Assembly: GCA_020830965.2 (NCBI GenBank) | Contig: JACCFC020000010.1 | Coordinates: forward strand, 58,504-122,503 | DNA length: 64,000 nucleotides | Source: Neisseriaceae bacterium TC5R-5 | GTDB lineage: Bacteria > Pseudomonadota > Gammaproteobacteria > Burkholderiales > Chromobacteriaceae | Reading direction: 5' to 3' | Shown here: positions 1 through 8,871 of the stretch, in pieces | Numbering within the stretch: the stretch's first letter is position 1 | Layout: each line of letters opens with the position of its first letter | Made by a program: the position numbers and the translations under genes | The notes under the pieces: generated by a model | What the model was told of the DNA's origin: nothing | What the model saw: the letters and a program-made list of their open reading frames with translations, nothing else | The model's database searches: none

Positions 1-1
1 C

Positions 2-673
2 CCACGCAAAGTCACCTCCTTCATCGGCCCTTCCGGTTGCGGCAAATCCACACTGCTGCGCACCTTCAACCGCATGTACGAGCTCTACCCCGGCCTGCGT
101 GCCGAGGGCGATATTCTACTGGATGGCGAAAACATCCTCGGCCGCGATGTCGATGTCAACCTGCTGCGTGCGAAAGTGGGCATGGTTTTCCAGAAGCCAA
201 CTCCCTTCCCGATGTCGATTTACGACAACATCACCTTCGGGGTAAAGCTGTACGAAAGCCTGTCCAAAGGCGAGATGGAAGATCGCGTAGAATGGGCACT
301 GCGCAAGGCCGCGCTATGGGAGGAAGTTAAAAACAAGCTGCGCCAATCCGGCAACTCGCTATCTGGCGGCCAGCAACAGCGGCTTTGTATCGCCCGCGCC
401 GTCGCCTCGCGCCCTGAGGTACTCCTGCTGGATGAACCCACTTCTGCACTCGACCCGATCTCTACCGCACATATTGAAGAGCTAATCAATGAGTTGAAAG
501 AGGACTACACCATCGCCATCGTCACCCACAATATGCAACAAGCTGCACGCGTATCCGACTACACCGCTTATATGTATCTGGGTGAGTTGGTGGAGTTTGG
601 CGATACCAAGAAAATTTTCACGACTCCGCAGCAAAAAGCAACCGAGGACTATATAACCGGGAAGTTTGGTTAA
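2..673 (+). CDS. pstB: Phosphate ABC transporter ATP-binding protein PstB (5' truncated by window edge)
   Basis: ATPase of the PstSCAB high-affinity phosphate importer; it works on the cytoplasmic face with PstA and PstC. The frame is open from base 2 and gives 223 residues of a protein usually 250-270 long, so only the N-terminus is missing. Visible motifs are Walker [10 protein letters not shown] at fragment residues 9-17, the Q-loop MVFQKP, the ABC signature LSGGQQQR near residue 120, Walker [14 protein letters not shown] near 140 and the switch histidine in IVTHNMQQA. The pairing of [14 protein letters not shown] with YLGELVEFG is typical of PstB rather than other ABC ATPases. No phoU follows; an IS relic begins about 20 bases after the stop. 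Confidence 0.95.
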   Translation, partial: PRKVTSFIGPSGCGKSTLLRTFNRMYELYPGLRAEGDILLDGENILGRDVDVNLLRAKVGMVFQKPTPFPMSIYDNITFGVKLYESLSKGEMEDRVEWALRKAALWEEVKNKLRQSGNSLSGGQQQRLCIARAVASRPEVLLLDEPTSALDPISTAHIEELINELKEDYTIAIVTHNMQQAARVSDYTAYMYLGELVEFGDTKKIFTTPQQKATEDYITGKFG

Positions 674-694
674 AACGCACAGTGGTTTACTAAT

Positions 695-1642
695 GTGGCC
701 GGAAAACCATAGACACACCTGTTTAGCCAGCAGGAGGCAGAAGTGAGCAAAAGGGTAATGCAGAGCTACACACCGGAATTCCGGGCATGTGTCGGACAAT
801 GTCCGTTTCCCACTGTAGTTATTATGCGTGGTTGACCCGCCCGCCTTGTCAACGTACTCAGGAAACTGAAAGGCTGCGAGTGGTTATTCGGGCTGCGCAC
901 GAATAACCGCGAAGAACCTATAGCACAAAGCGCTTACAAGCCAAGCCGGCTTCCGCAGGCTTTCTTGCTGGCCGTGATCAGATTGCGCGATTACGCCGAG
1001 AGGAAGGGATTCGCTGCATACGGAAGCGCAAATTCAAGGCTACCACGAACTCGAATCACCGCTTGGCCATCGCGGAGAATCTGCTGAAACAACGATTTGA
1101 GCCGACCTACCCCAATGAAGCCTGGGTGAGTGATATCACCTATGTTACGACAGATGAAGATTAACTAGACCTTGCTGGTATCAAGGATGTATTTACCTAC
1201 GAGATCGTTGGTTATGCCATGACTTCACGAATGACGCAGGACTTGATTAGCCAAGCACTGTGGAAGGGAGTGAAATGGAAGCGGCCCCCTACCTGGATTG
1301 ATCATGCACTCTGATCGAGTGCGGACAGTATTGTGCTCATCATTACCAGAAGCTGGTGAAACAGTTTGGCATGCGTGTCCTTATGTCACGGAGAGGGAGC
1401 CGCTACGATAATACACCGTGGAAAGCTTGGGCCAGCTTGAAGAACGAACTGGTTTATCTCCACCTTTATGAAACCAGTACTCCGGCTGAGGCATCGATTC
1501 GGGAGTACATAGAAGTTTTTTGCAACTGGCAGCATCACCATTCGAGACTTAGGTATGTTGCACCGTCTACTTTTGCCCATGATTTCAGCAAGAAACAGAA
1601 ATGTGCATGAGAGACGGTGCGTCTACGGTTGCGAAGACAGGT
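695..1642 (+). mobile_element. Degenerate IS3-family element, copy 1 (orfA mostly deleted)
   Basis: The two ends are imperfect inverted repeats: the left end reads aaaccatagacacacc (about 705-719) and the right end, read in reverse complement, gives caaccgtagacgcacc (about 1617-1632). Inside, a few codons matching the usual orfA start (SYTPEFRA) run straight into orfB sequence (CRTMSVS...YYAWLTRPP), so most of orfA has been deleted. A full IS3-group element is about 1.2 kb; this one is about 0.95 kb. Several stops and frameshifts show it is dead. It fills the gap between pstB and the glycan operon. A relic with the same ends lies near 12940-13361. Confidence 0.8.
782..1610 (+). pseudogene. 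IS3-family transposase OrfB remnant
   Basis: Broken DDE integrase of the IS3 family. The first part (about 782-1164) translates to the usual OrfB helix-turn-helix and HTH_21 region, with SVS..YYAWL, RLRVVIRAAHE, a TAA, then LRREEGIRC.RKRKFKATTNS and EAWVSDITYV, which contains the first catalytic Asp. It is interrupted by TAA codons near 897 and 1162. The last part (1356-1610) has MSRRGSRYDNTPWKAW.SLKNEL, where the catalytic Glu context is damaged (active members read NAPMESFWGTLKNE), and REYIEVF.NWQHHHSRLRYVAP, the usual C-terminus. No intact product is possible. Confidence 0.8.
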
Positions 1643-1695
1643 CATTAAACTGTATTTAGCGCAAATATTCAAATACGTTTTCATGGCTATTATTG

Positions 1696-2835
1696 CTATG
1701 AAACGGCATGAATAAGCACATCAACCACCCTCAATTGCTGCTGCTCAGTAAGCCCCACCCACATAGGCAAACGAACCAGACACTCGGATTGTCTGTTCGT
1801 TACGTCCAGCGTCCCATGAGTCCTACCGTAGCGTTCCCCTGCAGGCGAGGAGTGCAGAGGCACATAATGAAAAACAGACCAGATGTCATTGCGTTTGAAC
1901 TCATCCAGCACCTTCTGACGATCAATCTCGGGCGCGAGCAGCACATAGTACATATGCGCATTGTGCTGACAACCATCCGGCACGATGGGGCGGCGGAGGA
2001 TGCCTCTGAATTCCAGCGGTTCGAGCAACTCGTGATAACGTTGCCAACTCGCCAGACGCTCTTGTGTGATTCGATCGGCCTCCTCAAGCTGAGCCGCAAG
2101 GAAAGCAGCAATCAACTCGCCCGGCAGAAACGAAGAACCTACTTCCTGCCATGTGTACTTATCTACCTCGCCACGGAAAAACCGGCTGCGGTCAGTACCT
2201 TTTTCTCGAATGATTTCAGCTCGCAAAGCCAGCTCAGGATCGTTGACCAGCAGCGCCCCGCCTTCGCCTGAGATCACATTCTTTGTCTCGTGGAAGCTGT
2301 AGGCGCCAAGATCACCGATGCTACCCAATGCACGTCCTTTATAACTTGCCATCACGCCTTGAGCAGCATCTTCCACCACTTTGAGATCGTGGCGCTTAGC
2401 TATGGATATGATCGCATCCATTTCACAAGACACGCCTGCATAGTGAACAGGAGCAATTGCACGGGTACGAGGCGTAATGGCAGCCTCGATCAAACGCTCA
2501 TCGAGGTTAAGGGTATCTCCCCGGATATCCACGAATACTGGAATGCCCCCCCTCAAAACAAACGCATTGGCTGTCGATACAAATGTGTATGAAGGCATGA
2601 TGATCTCGTCGCCTGGCTGAATGTCCAGCAATAACGCCGCCATTTCCAGCGCACCGGTGCAGGAGTGTGTCAACAATGCCTTGCTACAGCCTGTACGCTC
2701 CTCAAGCCAACTATGGCAACGTTTGGTGAACGGGCCATCGCCAGCCAAGCGACCATTGAAGTGCGCCTCGGCGATGTAATACAACTCCTTGCCAGTCATA
2801 TGTGGCCAGTTAAATGGTATACCTTGTTCTTTCAT
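1696..2835 (-). CDS. DegT/DnrJ-family sugar aminotransferase, WecE (RffA)-like
   Basis: PLP-dependent aminotransferase of 379 residues, very like WecE/RffA (376 residues in E. coli), which converts dTDP-4-keto-6-deoxyglucose to dTDP-4-amino-4,6-dideoxygalactose (Fuc4N). The Schiff-base lysine is K185 in SFHETKN; VVEDAAQG carries the PLP-binding Asp. Stretches such as IREKGT.RSRFFRGEVDKYTW, DGCQHNAHMYY and VFHYVPLHSSPAG follow WecE rather than ArnB. It is the last gene of the minus-strand glycan operon; its ATG overlaps the stop of the upstream membrane protein by four bases. Inference: it supplies an amino sugar for the decoration built by its neighbours. It is not a good candidate for the missing ArnB. 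Confidence 0.85.
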   Translation of the reverse strand: MKEQGIPFNWPHMTGKELYYIAEAHFNGRLAGDGPFTKRCHSWLEERTGCSKALLTHSCTGALEMAALLLDIQPGDEIIMPSYTFVSTANAFVLRGGIPVFVDIRGDTLNLDERLIEAAITPRTRAIAPVHYAGVSCEMDAIISIAKRHDLKVVEDAAQGVMASYKGRALGSIGDLGAYSFHETKNVISGEGGALLVNDPELALRAEIIREKGTDRSRFFRGEVDKYTWQEVGSSFLPGELIAAFLAAQLEEADRITQERLASWQRYHELLEPLEFRGILRRPIVPDGCQHNAHMYYVLLAPEIDRQKVLDEFKRNDIWSVFHYVPLHSSPAGERYGRTHGTLDVTNRQSECLVRLPMWVGLTEQQQLRVVDVLIHAVS

Positions 2836-5111
2836 TTTGTTGTTGCTCCTTTGCTAACCCAATCCCACTTTTTCTTCCATGCCATGAATCCAATCAAGGT
2901 AAGCAAGATCAACCAAAAAACGTGCGCGACCCAAGCGTAGCGCGCGTAGGGCTTAAATTCGAGACGCACCCGTTGTGCGTTTTGCGGTAGAAGCACGCCT
3001 TGAAATACACCATTGATCACAGTGGTTTTGGCTGGTACCCAACCAGATTGATCGAATGCTTGCGCCTGCCAATCACGATGAAATTTTTGGCTCAAAATTA
3101 ATACAGATGGTGCGCCCGGCCTCACTTCAAACTCCAACAAATCACCCTGACCCAATAGTTTGGTGGGTATATATTTGGGCAGAAGCCGAGGATCTGCAAT
3201 GTGCCGACCATCCGCCACCATGCTTGTCTGGGAGGGGGAGGTAACTTGCAGGCTATCGCCCATGCGCGAAATCACCTTGTGCAGGTAAACCCCAGACTCA
3301 TTCCCTAAAAACTCCAGATTTTCATGCGTGAGCTTCATCGGCGACAACATCAAGCTAATATTGCTCATCCAAAACATTGCGCTGTTGTAGTCCGGCGAAA
3401 TTGCCCCATTCCAGCGGCCATAAGTTTGCACCTCGCCTCCGAGTTCCTTAATCAGAGTGTGATAACGCCTTGAAGAAAGACTGTTGTAACTGTGAACAGA
3501 AGCGAGTCCAAGCGCCGCATTGAGATTAGGCGGCAGAACCGACAAACCCGGCGCAGCGACAGCAAAACGCGAACCCGTAGGCAAGTTTGCCCGCACTTTC
3601 TCGACCAAGTGTGATGTCGTTGCAATCTGCGCCGGATCCTGCCGCAACATCAATGGGAACGAGATCGCTGCCAGCACGATGACCAACGCTGCCAACAATA
3701 AAGGCGGACGAGTTTGTGGGTGCTGGGCTGCGAGCAAAACGGTCAGAACCAACATGAGCAACACCATCCACCAGCGGATGGAAAACGCCTGGCTCAGGCC
3801 GAAGCCTACTCCGATCGCAAGGACGGCCAAAACTCCCGCAGTGGCCACTGTAATCACAGCGGCCAACTCTCCATGAGCCGTGCGTTTAAGAAGCGCATCG
3901 GCACCATAAGCCACGATAATCGTGAAGGGGAGCAGGAGGAAAGACAGGGGGTTGCCTCGAGACAGATTGAACCCCAAATATTTAACGCATAGGACATACA
4001 GCGGGTGAACAAAAGCGAGCAAACAGAAGACGGCGATAACCAACCACCATCCCCAGGTTTGCTTATAGGAAACAAGCAAACAGATAATTGCGAAAAAAAT
4101 AACCAATGGGGTGACACTCAATCCACTATAGGCAAAGGGGAAGGCGGTCTCCACGGGATTGCCAAATAATTCAGGAATGGTGCCAAGCACCAAAAATTTC
4201 CATGCATCGAGCGAGGAGGTAAATTTTGACAAATACACCGTAAAGAAAGAAGGGTCGGGAGCTATGCGGACTGATTCTGCTCGAAGATATGCCAGATCGG
4301 CATAGACAGGCAAAGCGAGAACCGCACCCGCAATCAACGCCGTCATAGAAAGCGCTAAAAACCGACCAGCTACAAGCGCATCAAGTTGCTGCTTTCGGTA
4401 TGCCAAGCAGAGCCCATATCCACCCAAAATATAAGCGTGAATTACCACCCCCTGCGGGTAGGCCGTCATCAACAAACTATAGCCGCTGAATGCCAATACA
4501 CTCCAACCCACCAGATCATACTTTTTCGCCAACCGAGTCACGCCCCACAACGCCCCCGCAGCCCAACAGAATGTCGCACCGAACATGGGAAAGGTCAGCC
4601 AATACATGAATAGCGGGGAAGCCGCCAGACTTACCCCCGCAATCAAGCCAGCCAATGGGTGGAGACCAATCTCTCTGCAAAAAAGGATTACAAAAACACC
4701 CGCAAAGAAGCAGGTGAACAGAGACAGCGCGGTAATGAACCGCCATGGGTCAGCAGTGAACTGAGCGATTACCCACGATGGTAAATATGCTGGACTAAAA
4801 CCACCAGTCTGATATAACGATCGCCCCAATTCATTTTGATTTGTCCAAAGTGTAATCCAACCCGAACGGGCACCTTTGAGATGATCAAAAATTTCCGGGA
4901 TGTAGGAGTTTGTATAATCACTAAACTTACGGTTCTCAATAAGGGCGGTATTTAAGTTGGTACCTACCGCACCAATCTCAATGACTTGCCGATGCGGTGC
5001 TGCAACCTCTCCCAACAGCAGATAAGGTAACATTAATCCAAAGAACAAAAGGCAGTACGCGATAAGTACGCTCTTGTAATTCAGTAATAAAGCGCAGTTC
5101 GGTCTGAACAT
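2832..5111 (-). CDS. Large multi-spanning membrane protein, YfhO-like
   Basis: About 759 residues with a dozen or more hydrophobic segments and a polar C-terminal domain (about the last 200 residues) that ends in one more membrane helix and a lysine-rich tail. It resembles YfhO-family proteins, which are linked to lipid-carrier glycosyl transfer. The reading frame continues upstream to 5219, but the ATG at 5111 (MFRPN...) is preferred: it follows an AAGAAAGG ribosome-binding site and leaves four bases after the stop of the methyltransferase upstream. In a cluster with a GtrA-like flippase and a GtrB-like transferase it is a candidate for the membrane glycosyltransferase that moves the sugar from the polyprenyl carrier outside the membrane. 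That role is inference. Confidence 0.65.
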   Translation of the reverse strand: MFRPNCALLLNYKSVLIAYCLLFFGLMLPYLLLGEVAAPHRQVIEIGAVGTNLNTALIENRKFSDYTNSYIPEIFDHLKGARSGWITLWTNQNELGRSLYQTGGFSPAYLPSWVIAQFTADPWRFITALSLFTCFFAGVFVILFCREIGLHPLAGLIAGVSLAASPLFMYWLTFPMFGATFCWAAGALWGVTRLAKKYDLVGWSVLAFSGYSLLMTAYPQGVVIHAYILGGYGLCLAYRKQQLDALVAGRFLALSMTALIAGAVLALPVYADLAYLRAESVRIAPDPSFFTVYLSKFTSSLDAWKFLVLGTIPELFGNPVETAFPFAYSGLSVTPLVIFFAIICLLVSYKQTWGWWLVIAVFCLLAFVHPLYVLCVKYLGFNLSRGNPLSFLLLPFTIIVAYGADALLKRTAHGELAAVITVATAGVLAVLAIGVGFGLSQAFSIRWWMVLLMLVLTVLLAAQHPQTRPPLLLAALVIVLAAISFPLMLRQDPAQIATTSHLVEKVRANLPTGSRFAVAAPGLSVLPPNLNAALGLASVHSYNSLSSRRYHTLIKELGGEVQTYGRWNGAISPDYNSAMFWMSNISLMLSPMKLTHENLEFLGNESGVYLHKVISRMGDSLQVTSPSQTSMVADGRHIADPRLLPKYIPTKLLGQGDLLEFEVRPGAPSVLILSQKFHRDWQAQAFDQSGWVPAKTTVINGVFQGVLLPQNAQRVRLEFKPYARYAWVAHVFWLILLTLIGFMAWKKKWDWVSKGATTK

Positions 5112-5115
5112 GCAA

Positions 5116-5985
5116 CTAAACCTTTCTTGCAACAACAAGCCTGGACCCCCCAGCAGAAAAATCAAAACTCCTCTTAATAAGTGCCAGTTCCGCGCTAAGC
5201 ATTTTGAAAAACAATGCATTCAACCAGGGCGCAATCCTTAACTCAGCCGTCGCATCGAAATCCTGCACAGAACCCTTTTTGATGAATCGGGAGGCCCACA
5301 TGGCCGGAAGCAGACTCGATACAAACGAGGTACTGCGCAAAATATCAAAACCCGCGCCCGCAACCTTCGCGTGCAGCTCCCGGGCCGAGTAGCGGCGCAC
5401 GTGGCAGGCATATTCGTCAACAGGGCTCCACAACCACGCATGCTGCGGCACCGTCAGCAACATGATGCCACCAGGTTTCAACGCAGCGTACATCTGGTGG
5501 AGCACCTGCACGTCCTCTTCGATGTGCTCGAGTACATCAAAGGCGCCGATGGCATCGAACTCATCGACGAACGGAATATCACGCGCATCCATTTGCATAA
5601 AATCTATGGCCGGCTGCCGGGCGGCAGCAAAAGCCAGCCCGGCAGTAAATATCTCACTGCCGTGAAAGCGCACCCCTGAAAAGTTACCTGCCAGTCCGGA
5701 CAAAACATACCCGGTACCACAGCCGATTTCCAGGAACGATTGCAGCCCCCTTGCATATTTTCCCAGCGCCCAGATGATCAAGCGATTGCGCGCACGAAAC
5801 CAGAAATATGCTGCCTCAAGAGGCGCCAATTCGGCAAAGTAACTTGTCTTGAAACCGCCCCCTTCCTGCGCGAATGCAGGCGCATAAGCGATAAAGCCAT
5901 CCTGCATTTCCGGCTTCCAGCTGCAGCTCAGGCAACCAGTCTCCGTCGAGGGGAACAGGGTTCCGCAAGCCAGGCATTTTTTCAT
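5116..5985 (-). CDS. Class I SAM-dependent methyltransferase with N-terminal zinc-ribbon motif
   Basis: 289 residues from the ATG at 5985, which overlaps the gtrA-like stop by four bases; the longer frame to 6087 would overlap that gene by over 100 bases. The N-terminus has two cysteine pairs, CLAC and CLSC about 12 residues apart, a likely zinc ribbon. The SAM-binding motif I is LEIGCGTGYV, followed by DAIGAFDVLEHIEED and LKPGGIMLLTVPQHAWLWS, typical of Methyltransf_11/23 proteins in O-antigen and glycan loci. The substrate cannot be read from the sequence; a sugar or lipid-linked intermediate is likely from context. Confidence 0.75.
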   Translation of the reverse strand: MKKCLACGTLFPSTETGCLSCSWKPEMQDGFIAYAPAFAQEGGGFKTSYFAELAPLEAAYFWFRARNRLIIWALGKYARGLQSFLEIGCGTGYVLSGLAGNFSGVRFHGSEIFTAGLAFAAARQPAIDFMQMDARDIPFVDEFDAIGAFDVLEHIEEDVQVLHQMYAALKPGGIMLLTVPQHAWLWSPVDEYACHVRRYSARELHAKVAGAGFDILRSTSFVSSLLPAMWASRFIKKGSVQDFDATAELRIAPWLNALFFKMLSAELALIKRSFDFSAGGSRLVVARKV

Positions 5986-6422
5986 GCGCGCACCCTCAAG
6001 GCGTCTTCGCCCCTTGGAAAAACAAAATATTTGAAAGCCACGAAAAGAAAGCCCGCCACCAGCACTATAGCCGCGGCCTGTACCCATTGATGCGTGTAGC
6101 CTAGTTCATCAACAAACAGGAACAAGATCGATAAATTCATCAAATATCCAAAAAAATGGGTGATGCAATAGCGGGCGATCGACTTCCACACGACGCCCTC
6201 ATGCGCAAATGCCCATTGCCGGTTGCCCAGAAAACCGATGGCTGCACCCACCGGGTACATAAAAGTAATCAGAACCTTGGGTTCAACACCCCAATAGGTG
6301 AAGAGCAAATAAATGAGATAGCCCAGAAGATTGGTCACCGCCCCCACCAGACCATATCGAAATAGCTGGGCAAACGTGTGATGCCGGGTTATCCATTTAA
6401 AGCTTACTGATTTTCCCACCAA
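5982..6422 (-). CDS. GtrA-like flippase
   Basis: Small hydrophobic protein of 146 residues with four predicted membrane helices, matching the GtrA family (typically 120-150 residues). GtrA proteins are thought to flip undecaprenyl-phosphate-linked sugars across the inner membrane. Family features visible are FRYGLVGAVTNLLGYLIY in the first helix and GNRQWAF between helices two and three. It starts inside the last 26 bases of the phosphoesterase gene, and its stop overlaps the next ATG by four bases. Together with the ArnC/GtrB-type transferase at 9589 and the membrane proteins at 2832 and 11216 it completes a three-part Gtr-like glycosylation set. Confidence 0.85.
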   Translation of the reverse strand: MVGKSVSFKWITRHHTFAQLFRYGLVGAVTNLLGYLIYLLFTYWGVEPKVLITFMYPVGAAIGFLGNRQWAFAHEGVVWKSIARYCITHFFGYLMNLSILFLFVDELGYTHQWVQAAAIVLVAGFLFVAFKYFVFPRGEDALRVRA

Positions 6423-7074
6423 TTCTGGTTCCCCTCGTCAGATTCTCGTAAAAATAAGGGGAAAATCCCACCGCTGCCATTTCACGTTGCATGCCCGGAA
6501 TATCGTATTCGGTTCGATGTAGAAAAAATGAACTGCCATCCCATATTGCAAATGCGGCCCTCGGATCACCATCGCGTGGCTGCCCGACAGAGCCCGGATT
6601 GCAGTAACTCTTCAGCTCGCCAGTCCAGATGCACTGCACATGGGTATGACCCGAAGCGAAATAGCTTCCGGGTATTTCCGAAAAATATTCTTTGCTCGGC
6701 TTCAGGTATTCATCTATCGGATCGCGCCAGCCCCCATGTACCATGTTAATTCCGTGCATAATTGCCTCGCTGCGTAAAGAGGCCAACCAATCCAGATTGA
6801 TCCGTGAAATCACCTGCCGCTGATAGTCCAGACACTCGTTCGCGCTATTTGAGCGCGGACAACCCTCGCCAACAGCCAGATACCAGTCGTGATTTCCCAT
6901 CAAAGAAAATATGTTCCGGCTGCGCAGAGCATCGCAACATTCATTGATCTGGCAATAATAGCCGCCAATGTCGCCGAGGCAGATAATTTCAGTAACTCCC
7001 ATTTCATCCAGTCTGTCCAGTACGGCCGACAGGGCGAAATGATTGCCATGAATATCAGAAATCATCCCGATCAT
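6397..7074 (-). CDS. Calcineurin-like metallophosphoesterase (YfcE/DR1119 type)
   Basis: Cytosolic phosphoesterase of 225 residues with the complete dimetal site: D7 and H9 in SDIHGN, D35 in CLGDIGG, N61 and H62 in GNHD, a later MVHGG, and GHTHVQ near residue 141. Proteins of this family hydrolyse phosphomonoesters or phosphodiesters. It overlaps the ATP-grasp gene by 20 bases and the gtrA-like gene by 26, so it is translated as part of the glycan operon. Its presence there is unusual; it might remove a phosphate from a sugar or amino-acyl intermediate, which is inference only. Confidence 0.8.
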   Translation of the reverse strand: MIGMISDIHGNHFALSAVLDRLDEMGVTEIICLGDIGGYYCQINECCDALRSRNIFSLMGNHDWYLAVGEGCPRSNSANECLDYQRQVISRINLDWLASLRSEAIMHGINMVHGGWRDPIDEYLKPSKEYFSEIPGSYFASGHTHVQCIWTGELKSYCNPGSVGQPRDGDPRAAFAIWDGSSFFLHRTEYDIPGMQREMAAVGFSPYFYENLTRGTRIGGKISKL

Positions 7075-8029
7075 GAACGATATAGTCCTCTATAAAACGC
7101 AGCGCAAAGCCGCCTTGAAGTTTCGGCTGAGCGGGTGATTTCCCCTCGAGGAAAAACGCTATGCTCATCTCAGCCTCATTGTAACCAAACGCGCGGCGAA
7201 TCGAACTGGCAGATGAAACCCGTGGATTGATCTCAAGAAGTTTCCAGCTGTCCCCATCGCGCCGAAACTGCAGGTTGGTGGGCCCAACAGGTTTGAAATG
7301 AGCGCACAACCGCGAAACCACCTCATCCAGACTTTGTTCTTTTCTGACCCAGGCTTTTGCAGTTGAACCATCCTGAGCCAGGCGACGGCGCAAGGTAATG
7401 GAGGCACTTGCCCCACCCTTTCCATCGCCAAATACGGCCACCGTATATTCTTCATCATCCGAACCTACGATAGGCTGCGCCATCAAATGGTCCCCGATGC
7501 GATCTGCATGCGCATCAAAGTCTTTTTCGCAAGTGACACGTACCAGGCCCTTGGAAGCATAACTGCGACGCGGCTTGAGCATGAATGGAAGCCCCAATTG
7601 CGCGGCCAGGCTCGCATAATCGCCGGCAAGGTAACTGGGGATGCGGGCAGGATCTTCCAGCGCAAGCAATTCCTGATGCATGGCCCATTTGTCACGAGAT
7701 AGCTCGATCAATTTTTCAGTATTCAACACCACCTTGCAGTTGAAATCCTCGAGGCGGCTCCTTTCATCCGAAAGACGGTAAAGATCCTGCTCGATACTGG
7801 GAATCAGCAAATCCACATTATGCTTGTCCACGGTCTCCCGCAACCAGTCAAGATAGTGAGGGCTGGCCGTAAACGGGGCCAGCTCAAATACATCGCACCA
7901 GGCTTGACCTACCGCATCGGGATAAATATCCGCACCGACAAGACGCACATCGGGTCTTGCCGAACACAACGAGCGCAACAATCCATAGCCGATAATCGCG
8001 CCCACCCCCGTCACCATCACTGTAGTCAA
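7055..8029 (-). CDS. ATP-grasp domain protein (CarB/PylC-like)
   Basis: 324 residues. The N-terminal third is a Rossmann-like pre-ATP-grasp domain (TGVGAIIGYGLL near residue 7). The ATP-grasp core follows, with LPFMLKPRRSYASKG as the nucleotide-binding lysine and glycine-rich loop, and LLEINPRVSSASS near residue 270 with the magnesium-binding Glu and Asn. ATP-grasp enzymes join a carboxylate to an amine or thiol through an acyl phosphate. In a cluster that also makes an amino sugar (WecE-like gene), adding an amino acid or other acid to the sugar nitrogen is an attractive but unproven role. Start and stop overlap both neighbours. Confidence 0.8.
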   Translation of the reverse strand: MTTVMVTGVGAIIGYGLLRSLCSARPDVRLVGADIYPDAVGQAWCDVFELAPFTASPHYLDWLRETVDKHNVDLLIPSIEQDLYRLSDERSRLEDFNCKVVLNTEKLIELSRDKWAMHQELLALEDPARIPSYLAGDYASLAAQLGLPFMLKPRRSYASKGLVRVTCEKDFDAHADRIGDHLMAQPIVGSDDEEYTVAVFGDGKGGASASITLRRRLAQDGSTAKAWVRKEQSLDEVVSRLCAHFKPVGPTNLQFRRDGDSWKLLEINPRVSSASSIRRAFGYNEAEMSIAFFLEGKSPAQPKLQGGFALRFIEDYIVHDRDDF

Positions 8030-8871
8030 GAATTACTCTCCCGGTAATTGCTGATGCGCTTGAAACCTTCGCCGATATCAATGCTGGGCCAATAATCAAT
8101 CTGACCATGCAGCGCATCATCAATGGTGGGCAGATCAGCCAAATCGGGCTTTTCAGGCATGAATTTCAACTCGCCGCCCTGCCCGAAAGCAGAAAAAGCG
8201 GCACCGGCCACTTTGCTAAGATGAAAAAATTGCGGATTCGCGCAGGTAAAAGTTCCCGTGCAGCGACCCTGTACGACTCGGCTGCAAATTTCCACGAAGT
8301 CATCCAGATGAAGGTAGTTGCGCAGTGCATCATTGGAGCCATACAGGCTGATATCCTCGCCGGCCTCGGCACGATCGGCCATGAAGTACAACAACGCCTG
8401 ATAGCGACGGCACATGCCTATGCCATCATAAATCTGGGTTGGCCGCAGTATGGTGAGCGCCATGTTTCGCTCCGTGCAGAAAAACCGGGCTGTTTCTTCG
8501 CCATGCCGCTTGCTGAGCGAGTAAATGCCGTAATAGGGATCGCCAGGCTGGTAAGTGGCGAAAATCGACGAGAGCAACACGAGATGCGCTGCCTGGACGC
8601 GCCGCGCCAGACGACAAACCGAAAGTGTGCCCACTGCGTTGACCAGCTCCGCACACATGTAATCCTCATCCGTTGCACCGCCAAAATCGGCAGCTGCATG
8701 CACGACAACGTCAAATAATTCTTCGGGCTCTGGCGAATCGCACCATTGAGACAGGTCGAACAATAGATCCGCATCTTGCCGACCGGCCAGCCTAATCTCC
8801 CCGAAGCGCTCAAAACGCTTCGCCAAGGCCCGGCCGATGGCAGAGGTATTGCCAACAATCAGAATCCTCAT
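8026..8871 (-). CDS. NAD(P)-dependent epimerase/dehydratase (extended SDR)
   Basis: 281 residues from the ATG at 8871, which overlaps the preceding methyltransferase stop by four bases; the longer frame to 8907 has no better support. The start MRILIVGNTSAIGRALAKRF carries a SDR nucleotide-binding loop (GNTSAIG, a variant of GxxGxxG). The catalytic Tyr-Lys pair is seen in YGIYSLSKRHGEE (YxxxK), and LRPTQIYDG follows, as in sugar-nucleotide epimerases and reductases. It probably acts on a nucleotide sugar for the glycan made by this operon. The exact reaction (epimerase, dehydratase or reductase) cannot be told. Confidence 0.75.
   Translation of the reverse strand: MRILIVGNTSAIGRALAKRFERFGEIRLAGRQDADLLFDLSQWCDSPEPEELFDVVVHAAADFGGATDEDYMCAELVNAVGTLSVCRLARRVQAAHLVLLSSIFATYQPGDPYYGIYSLSKRHGEETARFFCTERNMALTILRPTQIYDGIGMCRRYQALLYFMADRAEAGEDISLYGSNDALRNYLHLDDFVEICSRVVQGRCTGTFTCANPQFFHLSKVAGAAFSAFGQGGELKFMPEKPDLADLPTIDDALHGQIDYWPSIDIGEGFKRISNYRESNS

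Noticed and set aside
482..799. 105-residue minus-strand frame across the pstB end and the IS left end
   Set aside because: Crosses the end of a conserved gene and the IS boundary; no protein likeness.
1708..2271. 187-residue plus-strand frame inside the WecE-like gene
   Set aside because: Antisense shadow without motifs.
1696..2835. WecE-like aminotransferase as the missing ArnB
   Set aside because: Its sequence around the Schiff-base lysine and C-terminus follows WecE (HETKN, VDKYTW, HYVPLHSSPAG), not ArnB, and it is part of a different operon.
8107..8718. 203-residue plus-strand frame inside the epimerase gene
   Set aside because: Shadow of the SDR gene; composition is that of the complementary strand.
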